Source: Thelonectria olida (lineage: Eukaryota; Ascomycota; Sordariomycetes; Hypocreales; Nectriaceae). From it: 64,000 nt of DNA. The position numbers were made by a program, and so were the translations under genes. Shown one piece after another: positions 43,854 through 55,700 of the stretch. Within the stretch, counting starts at the first letter, position 1; the number at the start of each line of letters is the position of its first letter. Where the stretch lies: assembly GCA_020736575.1 (NCBI GenBank), contig JAGPYM010000030.1:1-64000 (forward strand), written 5' to 3'. The notes below the pieces were generated by a model, which saw only the letters and a program-made list of their open reading frames with translations, did not search any database and was not told where the DNA came from.

Positions 43854-45488
43854 GAAAGGACTGATAGCGAAACGGTGACTGGAAAGGGCGATAGGAGAGG
43901 CATCGACGATGATAAAGGAATGGACGACTTCAAGTCAGAGGGAATCAAGGGCATTGTTTGGTTTGTTTGTGAGAGGTCCAGGACTGCACCGAGAATGAAT
44001 TTGACGCCGTCCTCGAGCAGCCTTTTGTCAATTGGGTAAATGTGCAAATGCCAGCCGCGCTTCCTCACATCGGTGACAAGCGCCTAACAAGGCAGCCACA
44101 GGATAATTTGGCATGGTTGTGACCGCAATAGTGGCCACAACGGCGGGCTTCACTGCTTCACCAAGAGTGAGACTGCTCCCGCCGATGTGGTGGGCTTTCG
44201 CAGCAAGGTGGACTGGCCAGATTGTGGACGCAAGGCGTATAGATTAGAAACTAACAAGATACGATATGCATAACAGCTAGCTAAGCCTCTTCAACCTTCA
44301 AACCCCTGCCTCTATGTGACAGGAAGTGGACCAAGGCCTGTCCTTTTCGCCCACGGCTTCTTAAATCACCCGAGTGACGTTTGAAGTCGTTGTTTTGGTA
44401 TCCAGTTGAATCGGATCACCCCCATTGACTGATCAAGTGCGGGCTGGCGATAGGAGCATGAAGGGTGAGGCCATTGAGGCTATAGTTCAAGGAACCGAAT
44501 GAATCACGCCAGACTGAGAGTTCTAGAGGATTCTCAATGCCGTCCATGGACCATTTGGCTTGTGGATTTCCAATGAACTTATATGCTGATCGATGCGCTG
44601 AAGCTCAGAGAGCTTCCCACCGATGTGGTGAACTCCCACATCTGTGAAGGGCCTCGATCCCACAGCCGCTCGGGTGGATCTTGAGCACCAATCATACCCC
44701 TAAACACGACGGGGGTCTGTGGTCTGCCGCAGTTGTGATGCTGCTTCTGATCCTATCATTTTTGGGCTCCCACAGTTGTGACAGACTTGAGGGGGGGTGG
44801 CACACGGCGTATGCACCCCCGGCCGTGGTTGAAATAAAGCAATTCTTGGCAGGGTTGATTCGACTAGATCGGGTCATTGGAGGTCTGAGGGCCTCAAATG
44901 GAGCCCAACGCTTCAAAGGTAGAAATCTCTGACGGGGCTGAGAGTTTGCACCCTTCAGCATGAGCATCTACTGAGAAACGCCCTGGAACGGACTGGTTGA
45001 TCTACTAGCAGATTTAACGTAGCGAGGGACTGATTGATACATGCTAGGGCCTGTCCCGAAGAGCTCCCACTGCAAACGCATGTCTTGAGCGGAGGCTGAT
45101 GGAGGAGATGCCTGTACGAAACATTCCACTCGAATTGCATCGGCAAGGGTGCGTCCATATCGTCAACACCATGGACAGAGCTCTAGGCTGCACAGTTCGT
45201 CATTCTACAAGACTCAAAGCGATCCTTGACCTTGCGAAAAGCAATTCAGCCGCGTTGTCGACCACAATGGCGGTAGAGTTGACGTGGGCTCCTCACAACT
45301 GTACCCCACGAATTTGACACAGCCGTGAGAACGTTTGCATTGAAAGATCCGCGACGTCTATAAGATATCTCGTAGGCTACCTCTTGATGCGAGGAAGAAC
45401 AGTCGTCTTTCTGATTTTCTGGACAACTGCGAGACGCGACGCAAGTACATTCTATCTGATAATTACCCGCCTCATCACTTCCGTCATC
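43854..45488. other. Gene-poor region, about 1.6 kb
   Basis: No supported gene. Fragments such as 'CCACCGATGTGGTGAACTCCCACA' appear near 44616 and a related CCGATGTGGTGGGC near 44179. These could be a short diverged repeat but are too few to call. Confidence 0.35.
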
Positions 45489-45733
45489 ATGCCAGCAACT
45501 CCGGAGCCCAGGTATGTGTGCCTCTACCTTCTGTGCAGGAGAGTACATGTGAGGCTCATCTCTTTAGTGACCCCACGAGTCCGTCTCAGGGCGAGAAAGA
45601 GCGACAGCAACGCATCCAAGACTGGCTAGCAGACGGTGGCCTTGACATCCAGGACAGACTATTGGCAGGCGGCGGCGGCACCCCTCAGCCGCCGCCAAAG
45701 CAGCGTCCACCTAAGGCGTCTGGAAACAGCTGA
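45489..45733 (+). CDS. Small two-exon protein of unknown function (62 residues)
   Basis: Exons 45489-45511 and 45568-45733; a 56-nt intron with GTATGT...TTTAG borders. The spliced protein starts MPATPEPSDPTSPSQGEKE and has a Gln/Arg-rich helix (RQQRIQDWLADGGLDIQDR), then a Gly run and a Pro/Lys-rich tail (TPQPPPKQRPPKASG). Splicing is required for an open frame. It is not recognised and may be a fragment of a larger gene. It lies between paralogues B and C. Confidence 0.4.
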
Positions 45734-46270
45734 GCTGAGACGAAGACTGGAGGAAGGGTGAAAGAAGGAGCTTCTGGAGGAGTGCACAGTGATTCGAAGA
45801 AGGCACTGTTTGAGACATCCCCGCCTGCTATTATTCTTATAGAGATGCAATCTAGTATATGTCGTTATCCCGGTGCTTTTCGCCATGATGCACGGATAGA
45901 TCTTGATGACCAGGGTGTGTCTCTTAGTTTTCTTCCGTTGAATCCATCCCTTTTCCGATTGCGCCCCTTGCTTGGGCTTATTACCCCGATCGGCCGAATT
46001 AGATGTGCACCCATGGATGCGTCTCGTGGCACCACGCAGAGTGGGCAGTGCTTTTATATACGGACACCCGCTACAACGCACGCTAGGGCCGCATCGAGAA
46101 TCAATCTAAGTATTTATGTGTGCGAAGCCCAAGTCACTAGTAGCCTCAGGACGTGTGTCTCCCTGCCTGAGTTCAACTAGATTTCCGAAAAATACTCGTA
46201 CTTCATTCATTGCTCCCTCACAATTGTTCGTTGCATCTCCTCTTGCCGCACCCTTGTTAATCCACTACGA
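45734..46270. other. Intergenic region
   Basis: No supported gene. The upstream exon of paralogue C may start here; see that entry. Confidence 0.35.
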
Positions 46271-46357
46271 GTGTTCTCACCCAATTCACCTATTTCAGGT
46301 CTGTACGGACTTGGCATACTGGCGAGACCACGTTCACTGACAATCCTGCATAGACAG

Positions 46358-47509
46358 ATGAAGCTTCGAGCATCACCCAGTCTGACCGCCTCAAGGCCTC
46401 CCCACCCAAAGTCTCGGACTTTTGGGAGGAGGTTTTCGACAACCTCGTCCCGCCACAATAGAAAGGCCGATACTAAAGTCGCCTCACCGAAACACCCAGC
46501 CGGTGATGCGGTGAAAAAGGGGCGTCGAAAACGTCTCCGTGACACTAATCGTGCCGAGGACATCTCACACGACGAGGACCCCTATTTTCAAAAACCGCAG
46601 AAGCAAAACTTTGCTTGCCCATTCTACAAGCTGGATCCCTTTTATTACCAGGACTGCATCCATCTCAAGTTGCAGCGCATCTCAGACGTGAAGCAGCATC
46701 TCAAGCGACGGCATAGCCTACCACAACACCAATGCCCAAGCTGCTTGCAGGCTTTCTCCTCCAAGAGACTGATCTCATACCATGTCCAAGACGATGGCTG
46801 CGAGCGACCCGGCTTCCCGTTGCACAAACGTGGAGTTTCGCCCGAGAAACAAGAAGTGTTAGCGCACCGGGTTCCCCGGAGCCTGGAACCCGTTGATCAG
46901 TGGATGAAGATTTGGAGCATTCTGTTCGACGACAAGCCTTGTCCGGAGGATCCTCATCTTGGGACCGTTGTGGAAGAGGTGTTTGGCATGCTTCGTCACT
47001 TTTGGAAGCGTGAGGGCTCTCCCACTGCCTCCACCTTCGTCAAGGATGAAAAGGATGTTCCAGAACTCCTCAAGCGAATCCTGGACGAGGCCCAAGACCA
47101 CTTCAAGCAAAGAAGTGATGGGCCGGAATTCATGGAGGCATTCAACGAGAGGAGCGGCAGCAATTCCCGCATGATTGCCAACGCCTCCGGACTAGTCAAC
47201 GAACCTCCTCCCGATTCTGTATCGGTCAAGGACGAAAGTCAATCTTATCGATCTATTGACTCAGTGCAAGCATTTCCCTCTTTGCCGGGTCCTTGCATCG
47301 AGACAGGATTCTCATATGGGGAGTCGATACCACCCACAAGCTCGCCTTATATGCCCGATGATTCCATGTTCGCCACGCCAGTTCTATCAGGCGGACTTTT
47401 TGATCAGTTCATGAACGACGCCTCTTTTCCTGGAGCCATTCTCGGTGACGCGTCGGATGGCTTGGATGGGTCATTTTCACTCTCTTATGGGATATTTTAT
47501 GATCCGTGA
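46358..47509 (+). CDS. CPFY-type zinc-finger protein, paralogue C
   Basis: A protein of about 412 residues if read from 46271 and about 383 from the ATG at 46358. The core is FACPFYKLDPFYYQDCIHL, then VKQHLKRRHSLPQHQCPSC, and AFSSKRLISYHVQDDGC, then W-x2-IWSILF and a PHL box, all aligned with paralogues A and B. The C-terminus is Ser/Asp-rich. Its N-terminal 35-40 residues look like frame noise, whereas the +1 frame there encodes TDEASSITQSDRLKASPPK and SDFWEEVFDNLVPP, ending at a TAG near 46462. Either a 5' exon joins through an unrecognised intron, or an indel shifted the frame near 46460. Confidence 0.7.
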   Translation: MKLRASPSLTASRPPHPKSRTFGRRFSTTSSRHNRKADTKVASPKHPAGDAVKKGRRKRLRDTNRAEDISHDEDPYFQKPQKQNFACPFYKLDPFYYQDCIHLKLQRISDVKQHLKRRHSLPQHQCPSCLQAFSSKRLISYHVQDDGCERPGFPLHKRGVSPEKQEVLAHRVPRSLEPVDQWMKIWSILFDDKPCPEDPHLGTVVEEVFGMLRHFWKREGSPTASTFVKDEKDVPELLKRILDEAQDHFKQRSDGPEFMEAFNERSGSNSRMIANASGLVNEPPPDSVSVKDESQSYRSIDSVQAFPSLPGPCIETGFSYGESIPPTSSPYMPDDSMFATPVLSGGLFDQFMNDASFPGAILGDASDGLDGSFSLSYGIFYDP

Positions 47510-48332
47510 TTGTCTCAAACCCTATTATCCCTCATAGCCTCATGTTCTTCGGTTTTTTTCTGAACTGGAGTTTTCAAGAATTACCACCTTTTAAGAGATT
47601 TGAAATAGCTACTCTTCCAAATTGTTGTAAGCGACAAGGCTGGAAAAGCTTGATTTTTGGTCACTATGGAAGCATTGGGTTTCAAAATGCTACATTGTAG
47701 AAAGAAATTGTGGTGTTGTGCCCTTTTGAGTGTAGCATCTCGTCCTTGATGGAGTCAACAGCTTATACGGCAGTTGTAAGTGACATTGACCTGGCTCAGG
47801 TTGATGTATTCACTTAGTGCTTGATAACGGCCCAAGGAAGGATGTGCTCTCATCCAAAATGATTACCAATCGGGCAGTTGTGACTGCAAGTGTCTGTCGA
47901 AGCCGTGTGAAATTCTAAGCCCCAAGCGGAACATGGAATGTCGAGTAGAAGGTAAACCCAATAGAATGCACTCATTGACTTTTCTAAATACCTACCTACT
48001 CACTAACCCCAGCTTCTTGAGGATTAGAATGATGGTTAGATTACTGGCAGCCTGACAACTAGTTGTCATCTTCTACAGCTACCTCTCCGCCGGACAGGGC
48101 AATATCACTAGCATCCGCACACCAACCGGTGACGAGGCTATCCTACATCAAACAAGGCGGGGCGACGAAATAGAACATTCCTCTACTGATCAGGAACAAG
48201 AATTCCCCTTTCACCATCCCAACTAGTCTTATGTTGAATAACCCTATCACCGGTTCGCACGTGGATGCCGGTGCTATCACCCTCTCCAGCAGAGAGGTGG
48301 TTCGTCATTCTGGGCGTTGGTCTCTGAGTTGC
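47510..48332. other. Intergenic region
   Basis: No supported gene; AT-rich 3' flanks of two converging genes. Confidence 0.4.
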
Positions 48333-49866
48333 TTAGTTTTCCCCTTCCACGGGTTTCTGGCCATAAATAATGGTCCTGCATGAAGGCATGATTAGCGACC
48401 TGCCAAACAGGGGAGAGAACAATGTTGCTTACATTTCCACGTATGCGTGCGTGGCGGGGTTCGTCAGCTCCTTTCGAAGTGAAGCAAGGAACAGCTGTGC
48501 GTCGTCATATTTCCACTGCAAAATCAACCGTCAGTCACACATGCCCTCTTTCGACACCCTAGCTCCAGCAAGGAAAAGACTCACCCCGAGCATCTCAGTC
48601 AGGCCGCGAATGGAAAAGCCCTCGATCCCTTGCAGCACGAACTGGCGGTTCCAAGCCCCCCACGCCTTGAGCTTCTTGTCCTTGGGCCACGTGCCGATGG
48701 GGACCTTGACCCTGCGCTCCGACACGTTGACGAAGCCTGCATCGCGGACGGCGTCGGCGGCCTTTTGGTCGTAGAAGAAACACTTGCCCATTGCGTCACC
48801 AATCTTCTCAAAGATTTCCACCCACGTCCTGAGCGGAGAATCGTCCTTCAGCGAGCCGTCGTCGGATCTCGCGATGCCCCACAGCTCGACGTGCTCTACG
48901 TAGCCGCCGGGCTTGACGTGCCTGCGAGGAGAGTCAGAATGTCGCGTTTCGTTTTGTGGGCGAGTGCTGGGTGGCTTACTTGAAGGCCTTCTTGTGGAAT
49001 TCGGGCCAGTCGGGGATGCAGCCCGTCATGGCGCGGATATGGACCAGGTCGAATTTGTTCTCGGGATAGGTCCAGTCCTTGTTGATGTCGTCAACCTCGA
49101 ATTTGCAGTTGGGTGGGACAAAGGATGGCTGAATTGGAGAAAGGTCGACTCCAACGACATCGGCAGAGGGATGTTCGTCTGCGAATTCGCTGCACCATTC
49201 GTTAGAGACGCAGGTTGTTCCTGGCCTTATCACGGTGGACGGCTTACATTGCCCAGACACCAGTTCCACAGCCAACATCCAGCACGTCCTGGACTTTGAG
49301 TCAGTGCTGCACATCATGTGTTGACGGAGGACGCAAAAATACCTGAGGGCTGTCTCCGATGGGCGCAGCGGAAAGCTCGCCATTGAGCACGATTCGATAC
49401 ATCTCGTGCCTACCACGTGTCAGAAACCAAGATCAACTCATTTTCCAACCTTGAATTAGGCAATAAACACTTACATCAAGTCTTCAGCCTCCTGTTGGCG
49501 GTCATCGTTGGGACCCCTGCGTGTGTGCGTAAGCATGGCACCCTCACAGTTGGCTTAACACTAACTCACCAGTAGGAGCCATCCTGGTAGGCATGATATC
49601 GTCGGCCATTCTCCCACTTGTAGGCCAAGATGGAGGTTCTGAGCGATGTGGTATCGGTAACGCCTGTTCTGTTCACTCATTAACGACCGAACGTAGAAAC
49701 AAAGCGACTCGTTGTCTTACGATGCTGAATAAGTGGAGTCAGAGTCGTTGGCATCCTATCAGAGTGTGAGCCCGAGTAATCTGTCGCCGAGGAGGGAAGA
49801 GTCAAGGAGACATACAACTTCAATTGCGGCGTCGGCCGGCCGGGCTTCGTCTGTCTCGGGACACAT
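48333..49866 (-). CDS. LaeA-like SAM-dependent methyltransferase
   Basis: A 335-residue methyltransferase with ten exons (minus): 49866-49816, 49755-49721, 49668-49570, 49516-49475, 49409-49343, 49288-49248, 49189-48980, 48921-48585, 48515-48433 and 48375-48333. Total 1008 nt, in frame throughout. Motif I is [20 protein letters not shown], with the acidic loop VVGVDLSPIQPSFVP and motif DWTYPENKFDLVHIR. The N-terminal ENGRRYHAYQDGSYW box and the C-terminal HAYVEM-TIIYGQKP are hallmarks of fungal LaeA-like proteins. The last 14 residues were found only by extending past an apparent stop that sits inside a GTAAGC intron. Members regulate or modify secondary metabolism; most family members, unlike LaeA itself, have no known target. 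Confidence 0.88.
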
Positions 49867-50689
49867 GGCGTCACTGGAAGGGTATGTAGTTGAGGCGAAA
49901 CAAATGTCAGGAGGGTCCAGTGAGGTGAGGGGAATAAACAAGTCTCGATTAATTATTATTAAACCGGGGGTGAATGGGTCAAGAGGCTATCCTTGTTCAT
50001 GCATACAGCAGCCAACAGTACACGCTGTCGGGAGAACAGATGGCTCGTGGGAAGACAGGACGACCCGGTTACCATCATACGCAGGGACCAGCGTATGCTT
50101 CAAAGCCCTTCTTTTTGTGCGACTCGTCAAATGAGTTGTCCGGTTACGCGAATGGTTGCATCAGTTACGGGACTTGGAGCGTAGGATTCAGCGTCGTCCT
50201 GTAGCCGCCAAGAGCGCTGATGGGACAGGTCACATTTAAGTGCATCACGCGGCATTTCTTTCTTTTCTCTTTTCTCTTCCCGTGCCCCGAGAGAAGAAAG
50301 ATGTGAGACACAAGGAATCAGTGACAAGGGGGCATGATTGGCCGGTTGGTTTGCGTCCAAGGCGGTTACTGTGACACGGGAGCAACTGGAGTCAATATTT
50401 CCAGCCATCGATATGCGTCTCGGGCTCGCTTAAGGGTTTGTGGCTGAATTGCGACTTTGCGAGTCGTCTATTCTGCGGCTTCGGACCGAGAGTTTCCGAC
50501 GGAAATTGAGGTTGGAATTGATGAAATATTCAGGTACGAAAGATAACTTGTGAATATTACTCGCCCTGATGATCTGATCTTGATCCCCAGAATTGCCCGT
50601 CTACAGTCTAGCCCAATTGAACATTAGTGATTCTCCCCCGTAATCTAAATTTTAACGACGTCCAGAACTTTCCCCAAAGACAAGTCCAA
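49867..50689. other. Intergenic region between methyltransferase and MFS gene
   Basis: No supported gene. Weak CT-rich tract near 50255-50285. Confidence 0.4.
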
Positions 50690-52383
50690 CTAGAGATCAC
50701 GTATCACAAACCTCCTCCTCAACCGCTCGCCGTATTTCTGCACCATGAACGCACCCGGAATCAAAACCAAGGCAACGAGCCCGAGCAGAGTATTGCCCCA
50801 TCCCACGCCGAGAGAGTCGTACATCTTCAAGCCGCACAGCGGCAGCACAGCGCCCGCTACGGATCTCATAATCGTGTTGGCTGCCAATGCCGACGCCGCA
50901 TACGTTTCGAAAGCGTCGACCAAATACACCATGACCGCCATAAAGATCATGAGATTGCCTGTGAAGTAGCAATTAGCATCTTGATTTCTTCCAAGTGACT
51001 AAACCAACCCAACGTACCAACACCAATGAGACACAGTCCCAAGATCGGCGCGATCCAGTGTGTCTCATAATCAGCCGTCCACCCGTAGATAAAGAAGCCA
51101 ATCGGAAACACAATCGCTCCGGCTGGAAGTAGTTTGAGGCGGACCTCGGGTTTCACAGTCCCTTGACCCCCTCCAGACTCGCCTTTCTTGAACTCTCTCC
51201 CGCTGTCCCAGCTAAACAGGGCCATGCCAACGAAGCACCCAATGCCCAAGCCCAGGTACACCAGCCCGACAGTGCTGGTGCTGAAATGGTAGTTCTGCTG
51301 AAAAACAAAAGTAACGGAAGTGAACAAAAGGTAGAGGTATCCGTACACCAGCATCAGGTACACGGCAAAGATGGTGCAAATGGGCGAAAAGAGTAGTAGC
51401 TTCATCGGTCGGACTATGCATCGCCGGAAGAGTTCCTTGGTAGAAAGCCCAGTGTCGAGTTTCGAACGAAGCTGCACGTTTCCCGTTTCCTTGCGCAACC
51501 TCTCGGCCCTTCGCTCAAGGATAATCGGCGCATAGGTTTCGCGCATCGCCAAGAGCATGACCACCATGAGCACGCCACTGATAATAGCAATAAGCCAAAA
51601 GGCCCATCGCCACCCCTTAGCATCTGATAAGAACCCGCCGATGACAGGACCAACGATGGGGCCGATCAACGGGCCGATGCTGAAGGTTGCCATGACGCCC
51701 GCACGCTGCTCTGCGTCAAACATGTCGGCGATGCTGCCTCCTCCGTTGGTAAGCGGCGCCGCTCCGAAGCACCCAGCGAGAAAACGAAAGGCAATCAGGG
51801 CGCCCATGGAAGGGGCTTCTGCGCACGCAATTGTGAAAGCAAAGAAGCACAAGTTGCAGGTGTGATAGATAGGCAGACGCCCGTACATCTCTGACAGCGG
51901 TGCTAGCAACATTGGTCCGACGGCAAACCCGAGGACATATACCGAGACGACAAAGGCAGCAAGTTCGGCGCTCGTTTCTTCAAAGTCCCTCAAGAGTTCG
52001 GGCACTCCGGGAGCAAAAATGGACGATGCCAAGGGAGTGACGAAAGTGCTTGCACTGATCAATAAGCCGTTGGTGTATTTGACCTTCGTGGACCAGTTTC
52101 GAGGGTTGTCGGGGTCCTTTTCGCCGTCCCACCAAACTATGTTCGCATCGGTTGGGTTATTCGAGGGATCAGGGCCGTTATCGTCGGTGCCGTCGGCTTG
52201 TAGGGTTTGGCAGGACAGACTTGACAGATCCGCGGCATCGGTCTGAGTTTGGTCATCGGTCACCTTCGGGGCGCGGTTCATTTCTAGATCGTCTTCCTCC
52301 GAGAGACAGACCCAGGTCCCATCGTGATCGGAGTTTGGTGGTTTTGCTTCCATGTTTGGACTCGATGATGCATTGAAGCCCAC
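50690..52383 (-). CDS. DHA1 MFS multidrug transporter
   Basis: A 544-residue, 12-helix proton antiporter with two minus-strand exons (52383-51018 and 50958-50690); the intron is 58 nt (GTACGT...TTCACAG). A long acidic cytoplasmic N-terminus (about 1-100) ends with the NPRNWSTKVKY box that precedes TM1 in the fungal DHA1 family. Motif A reads LAPLSEMYGRLPIY, and motif C reads SIGPLIGPIVGPVIGGF. The joined C-terminus (GVGNLMIFMAVMVYLVD...AYAASALAANTIMRS) completes TM12. It exports small drugs or fungal metabolites. It could serve the LaeA-like neighbour's pathway; no clear evidence either way. Confidence 0.88.
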
Positions 52384-52734
52384 ATAGGTATGTGAAAAAC
52401 GCGATGGAAAGAATGTATAAAGACGCTACATTTTAAAGAAACGAGAAAGTGAGAAGATGCGCATAATTATCAGTTGCGATCTTTAAGCCCCTGAGGCACA
52501 GACAAGACAATGCGAATCCGATCCCGACGCGATTCGACACGAGAGTCTCTCTCGCGCCTCGTCACGCGAACAGGGACCCATGGTTTTGGTCGTACATCGG
52601 GTTCGCATATCGTATTGCTACGTACCCTCGAATTCTGCTTTTAGCGACGGCCCATTAGAAATATAAGTGCCACCACAATCCAGCAATAATATGGGCCGAG
52701 GTCCGTCAACACTCAATAGTTCCAACCTTGACAG
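52384..52734. other. Short intergenic stretch
   Basis: Nothing recognised; promoter of the DHA1 gene and 3' end of the large ankyrin gene. Confidence 0.4.
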
Positions 52735-55700
52735 TCAAGACGTAAAAACCTGGAACGGAGAGCTGGCTATCTTAGAGGCGCGAGTCACCACCTCTTCAGA
52801 TAAATCCCCAATCTCGGCCAAGCCATCTGAACTCACGTCCCTTCTGTGCTTCCACCACGTCCCCCATTTCCGCCAGTCTACGCGGTCTTCGATATACCGC
52901 CACACCTCCTCCAAACCATGAGCTTCTAGCAGCTCCTTTGCATGGTGTTTATCTCTCACTCTGGATGGGAGAAGCTTTCCAACGATGGTCATATGCCCGT
53001 TCTTGGCTGCAATGAAAATCGCCTTCAAGCTGACGGTTGGGTGACGTTGTACGAACCAGAGTTGATCAACAATCTCCAGATGACCCAATTGCACTGCAAT
53101 TGAGAGAGTCGTGTCTTCCTTCTTGTCTGTCGCAGCAAATTCATGTACTTTTCCAGAGTAGAGGAGCTTGTTGGTGTAGGTCTCTAGACCCAAAGCTGCA
53201 GCCCACCAGAGAGGCGTCCGGCCATCTTGGTCTGCAGTATCCGCGTTGACGAAAGCTGAGTCCAAAATTTTGTCGAATATAGACTCCCGTCTTAATCTGA
53301 CGGCGCAGATTAGAGGTGTAGCAGTAACATGAATGTTGGGGTCGCTGGCAAGGTTGACATTCACGTTTGGAGCTTCCAATAGCACATCCACCATGTCCGC
53401 CCATCCTCTCTCGACAGCCAAATGGAGTGCCCGGGTCGGGATCTTGGAATAACCATCGGACAAGATGACCTGGAGGGTAGCAACGCTTCCTAATTCGATT
53501 GCCCAATCCAATGGTGTCATGCCCTCGTCATCCGTCACATTGAGATCAAAGGCACAGTGCGATGCCTTCATGAGATCTCCCATGATCAGCCCATGTCCTT
53601 GTTTTGCAGCATAGTGACAAGGTGACCAATTAGTTTCCTTCGGGTTTCCGTTCCGGGGATCAGCTCTTTCTCCGAGAAGTATTCTCACTGTGTTGATGTC
53701 GCCGTGCTCCAAAGCATATGACAGTGCGGATCGTCCATTCGCGTCATTCTCCTCGATGGCTGCACCAAGCTTGACCAGAGCCTCAACAACCATGTACCAG
53801 CCGTTCTGAGATGCACATACAAGCGCTCCAGCCGTCTCATATTTCTCGAGACGGTATCTTTCCAAAAGACACAGTGTCGAGCTCAAGTCGAATGTCTCAA
53901 TCGCTTTGAGAAGGCTACCCGCAACATTTCTTGGTCTGAAGTGCGACTTTAAATCGGATTTGAGCTGTTCTTGAACGGTTGAAGCAGTTTGAATTTCCAA
54001 GTGCCACAAGGCAACTCTGCCGTAGCATCGAACTGCGTCAGCTAGACTGAATGAGGAACTCGTTGAACCGGGGCCATCCGGCACACTCCCACGGCCCCCG
54101 CCATCCACCAAGACGAACGGTGTGTTTATGAGGTGGTGGTTTCCCGAGTACTGTTCAAGTAATTCGAGCATTCCTTTGCCACCGTATTCGTTTGCTTTCT
54201 TCTCGTCTTCTAGAAGAGCTTTGTGGTAGATTTCGCAGGTCTCGATGAGAGACAGCCTGAATCTGTTCATAGCCTCAACTCGTCCTGCCAAATCTTGCGA
54301 ATCGCGAATTGCGTCCGATGACTCTGCTCTTATGTATCGATCACGGAGCATTCGATTGAGGAGCGCTCTGGATGCCTCCCATTTCCCTTGCCGGCGATAT
54401 TGGTCTGCCAAATCACTCGCCAAGGAAAGGACCTCGTCTGGAGGCTTTAGTAGACCCTGATTTCTCAGTACCGGAATGGTGCACGCGAAGGCGTCATCCG
54501 AGTCACACAAACCTCGCTTGACAAGGGCGCTTTGTATCTTGTCAACGTTTTCGTTTCTGGCAGTGAAACGTTCCTCATATTGCCTGACCTCTGACCCGCC
54601 AAGGTCTTTGACGGCGTGTATGATTGCCGTCAAGAAGATGGAGTAGAGCTCTTGTGCACAATTCAACAGCAGAGAGCCATTGGAAGGGATCTCCAAGACG
54701 GAAAGACTCTCCCATTGTGTGTACTCCTTCAGTTTGTGCTTCTTCAAGTTGTGCCATCCAAAGAACCGTCGCTGGTCGCGTGAGTCTCTAGGTGGCCCAG
54801 GCGGGCCGTTAACAAAGTCTTCACCGTTCTTCCACCACACCGCATTCTGAGTGTCAGCCGGTGTTGACCACCAGCTCGTTTCTAGCCGTTGCTTTTGTAT
54901 CTTGACCCCGCCTCTGTCCCGCCACATATCCAACTCCAGTGTTTCACCAAACGCAGTTCCTAGATTTTGATGGGCCAAGAGAATCCGACTTATGGACTGA
55001 CGAGGCCTTTTAGTGTCGCCTTCGTCCACACCTGGTTTCTCACTTTCCTCTTTCAATGACCACAGCCACAGACCGAGCACTGCTTCTATCGCTGAGCTAT
55101 CGGCCTTCCATGGACTCTCGGGCACCCCCCTCACATCAGTCGTTCTTCGCAGTGACATTTGTATTTCACCGTCTTCTGCATCCAATATAAAGTAAGAAGA
55201 ACACTGATGAATGGTCCAGAATATGGCAAAAGCTTGTTCCCAGGACTCATGCAGTAATGCGGGCTGCTGTGAGTCTGAAGTAAAGAGTATCTTCATCGTG
55301 TCCTCGATGGAATGCGTCAAAATGAGGGCAACATCTCGGACTGCAACGAACTTTGCGCCCCAGTAACTGCTATGCTCCAATTCTGGCTCTTCTAACCCAG
55401 TCATGCGAGCAAGACGACTCCTGTAAAAAACCGACTTGGCGGCAAAGCTTGGGCTGGTTTCGCAACTATGGTTTGCGTATTGATATTTGAAATTGCATCG
55501 AAAGCAGTGCTTCGTCGAGATCCACGAAAGCAAATCTTTTTCAGCCTCATAAACCAGATCCTGACCAGTCATAGCTTCAAACTGTCCAAAAGGATCGGCC
55601 GAGGCATTGTTGGTAGGTGGAGACCTGATGCAAAACCCGGCAAGGCCACTTCCAGATGGTACTACGAGCTTTTCCAATGCGTCCGATCGAAGCGTATCAA

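Noticed and set aside
44681..44932. Open frame with hydrophobic start
   Set aside because: Overlaps an opposite-strand frame, has no domain, and shows no splice signals.
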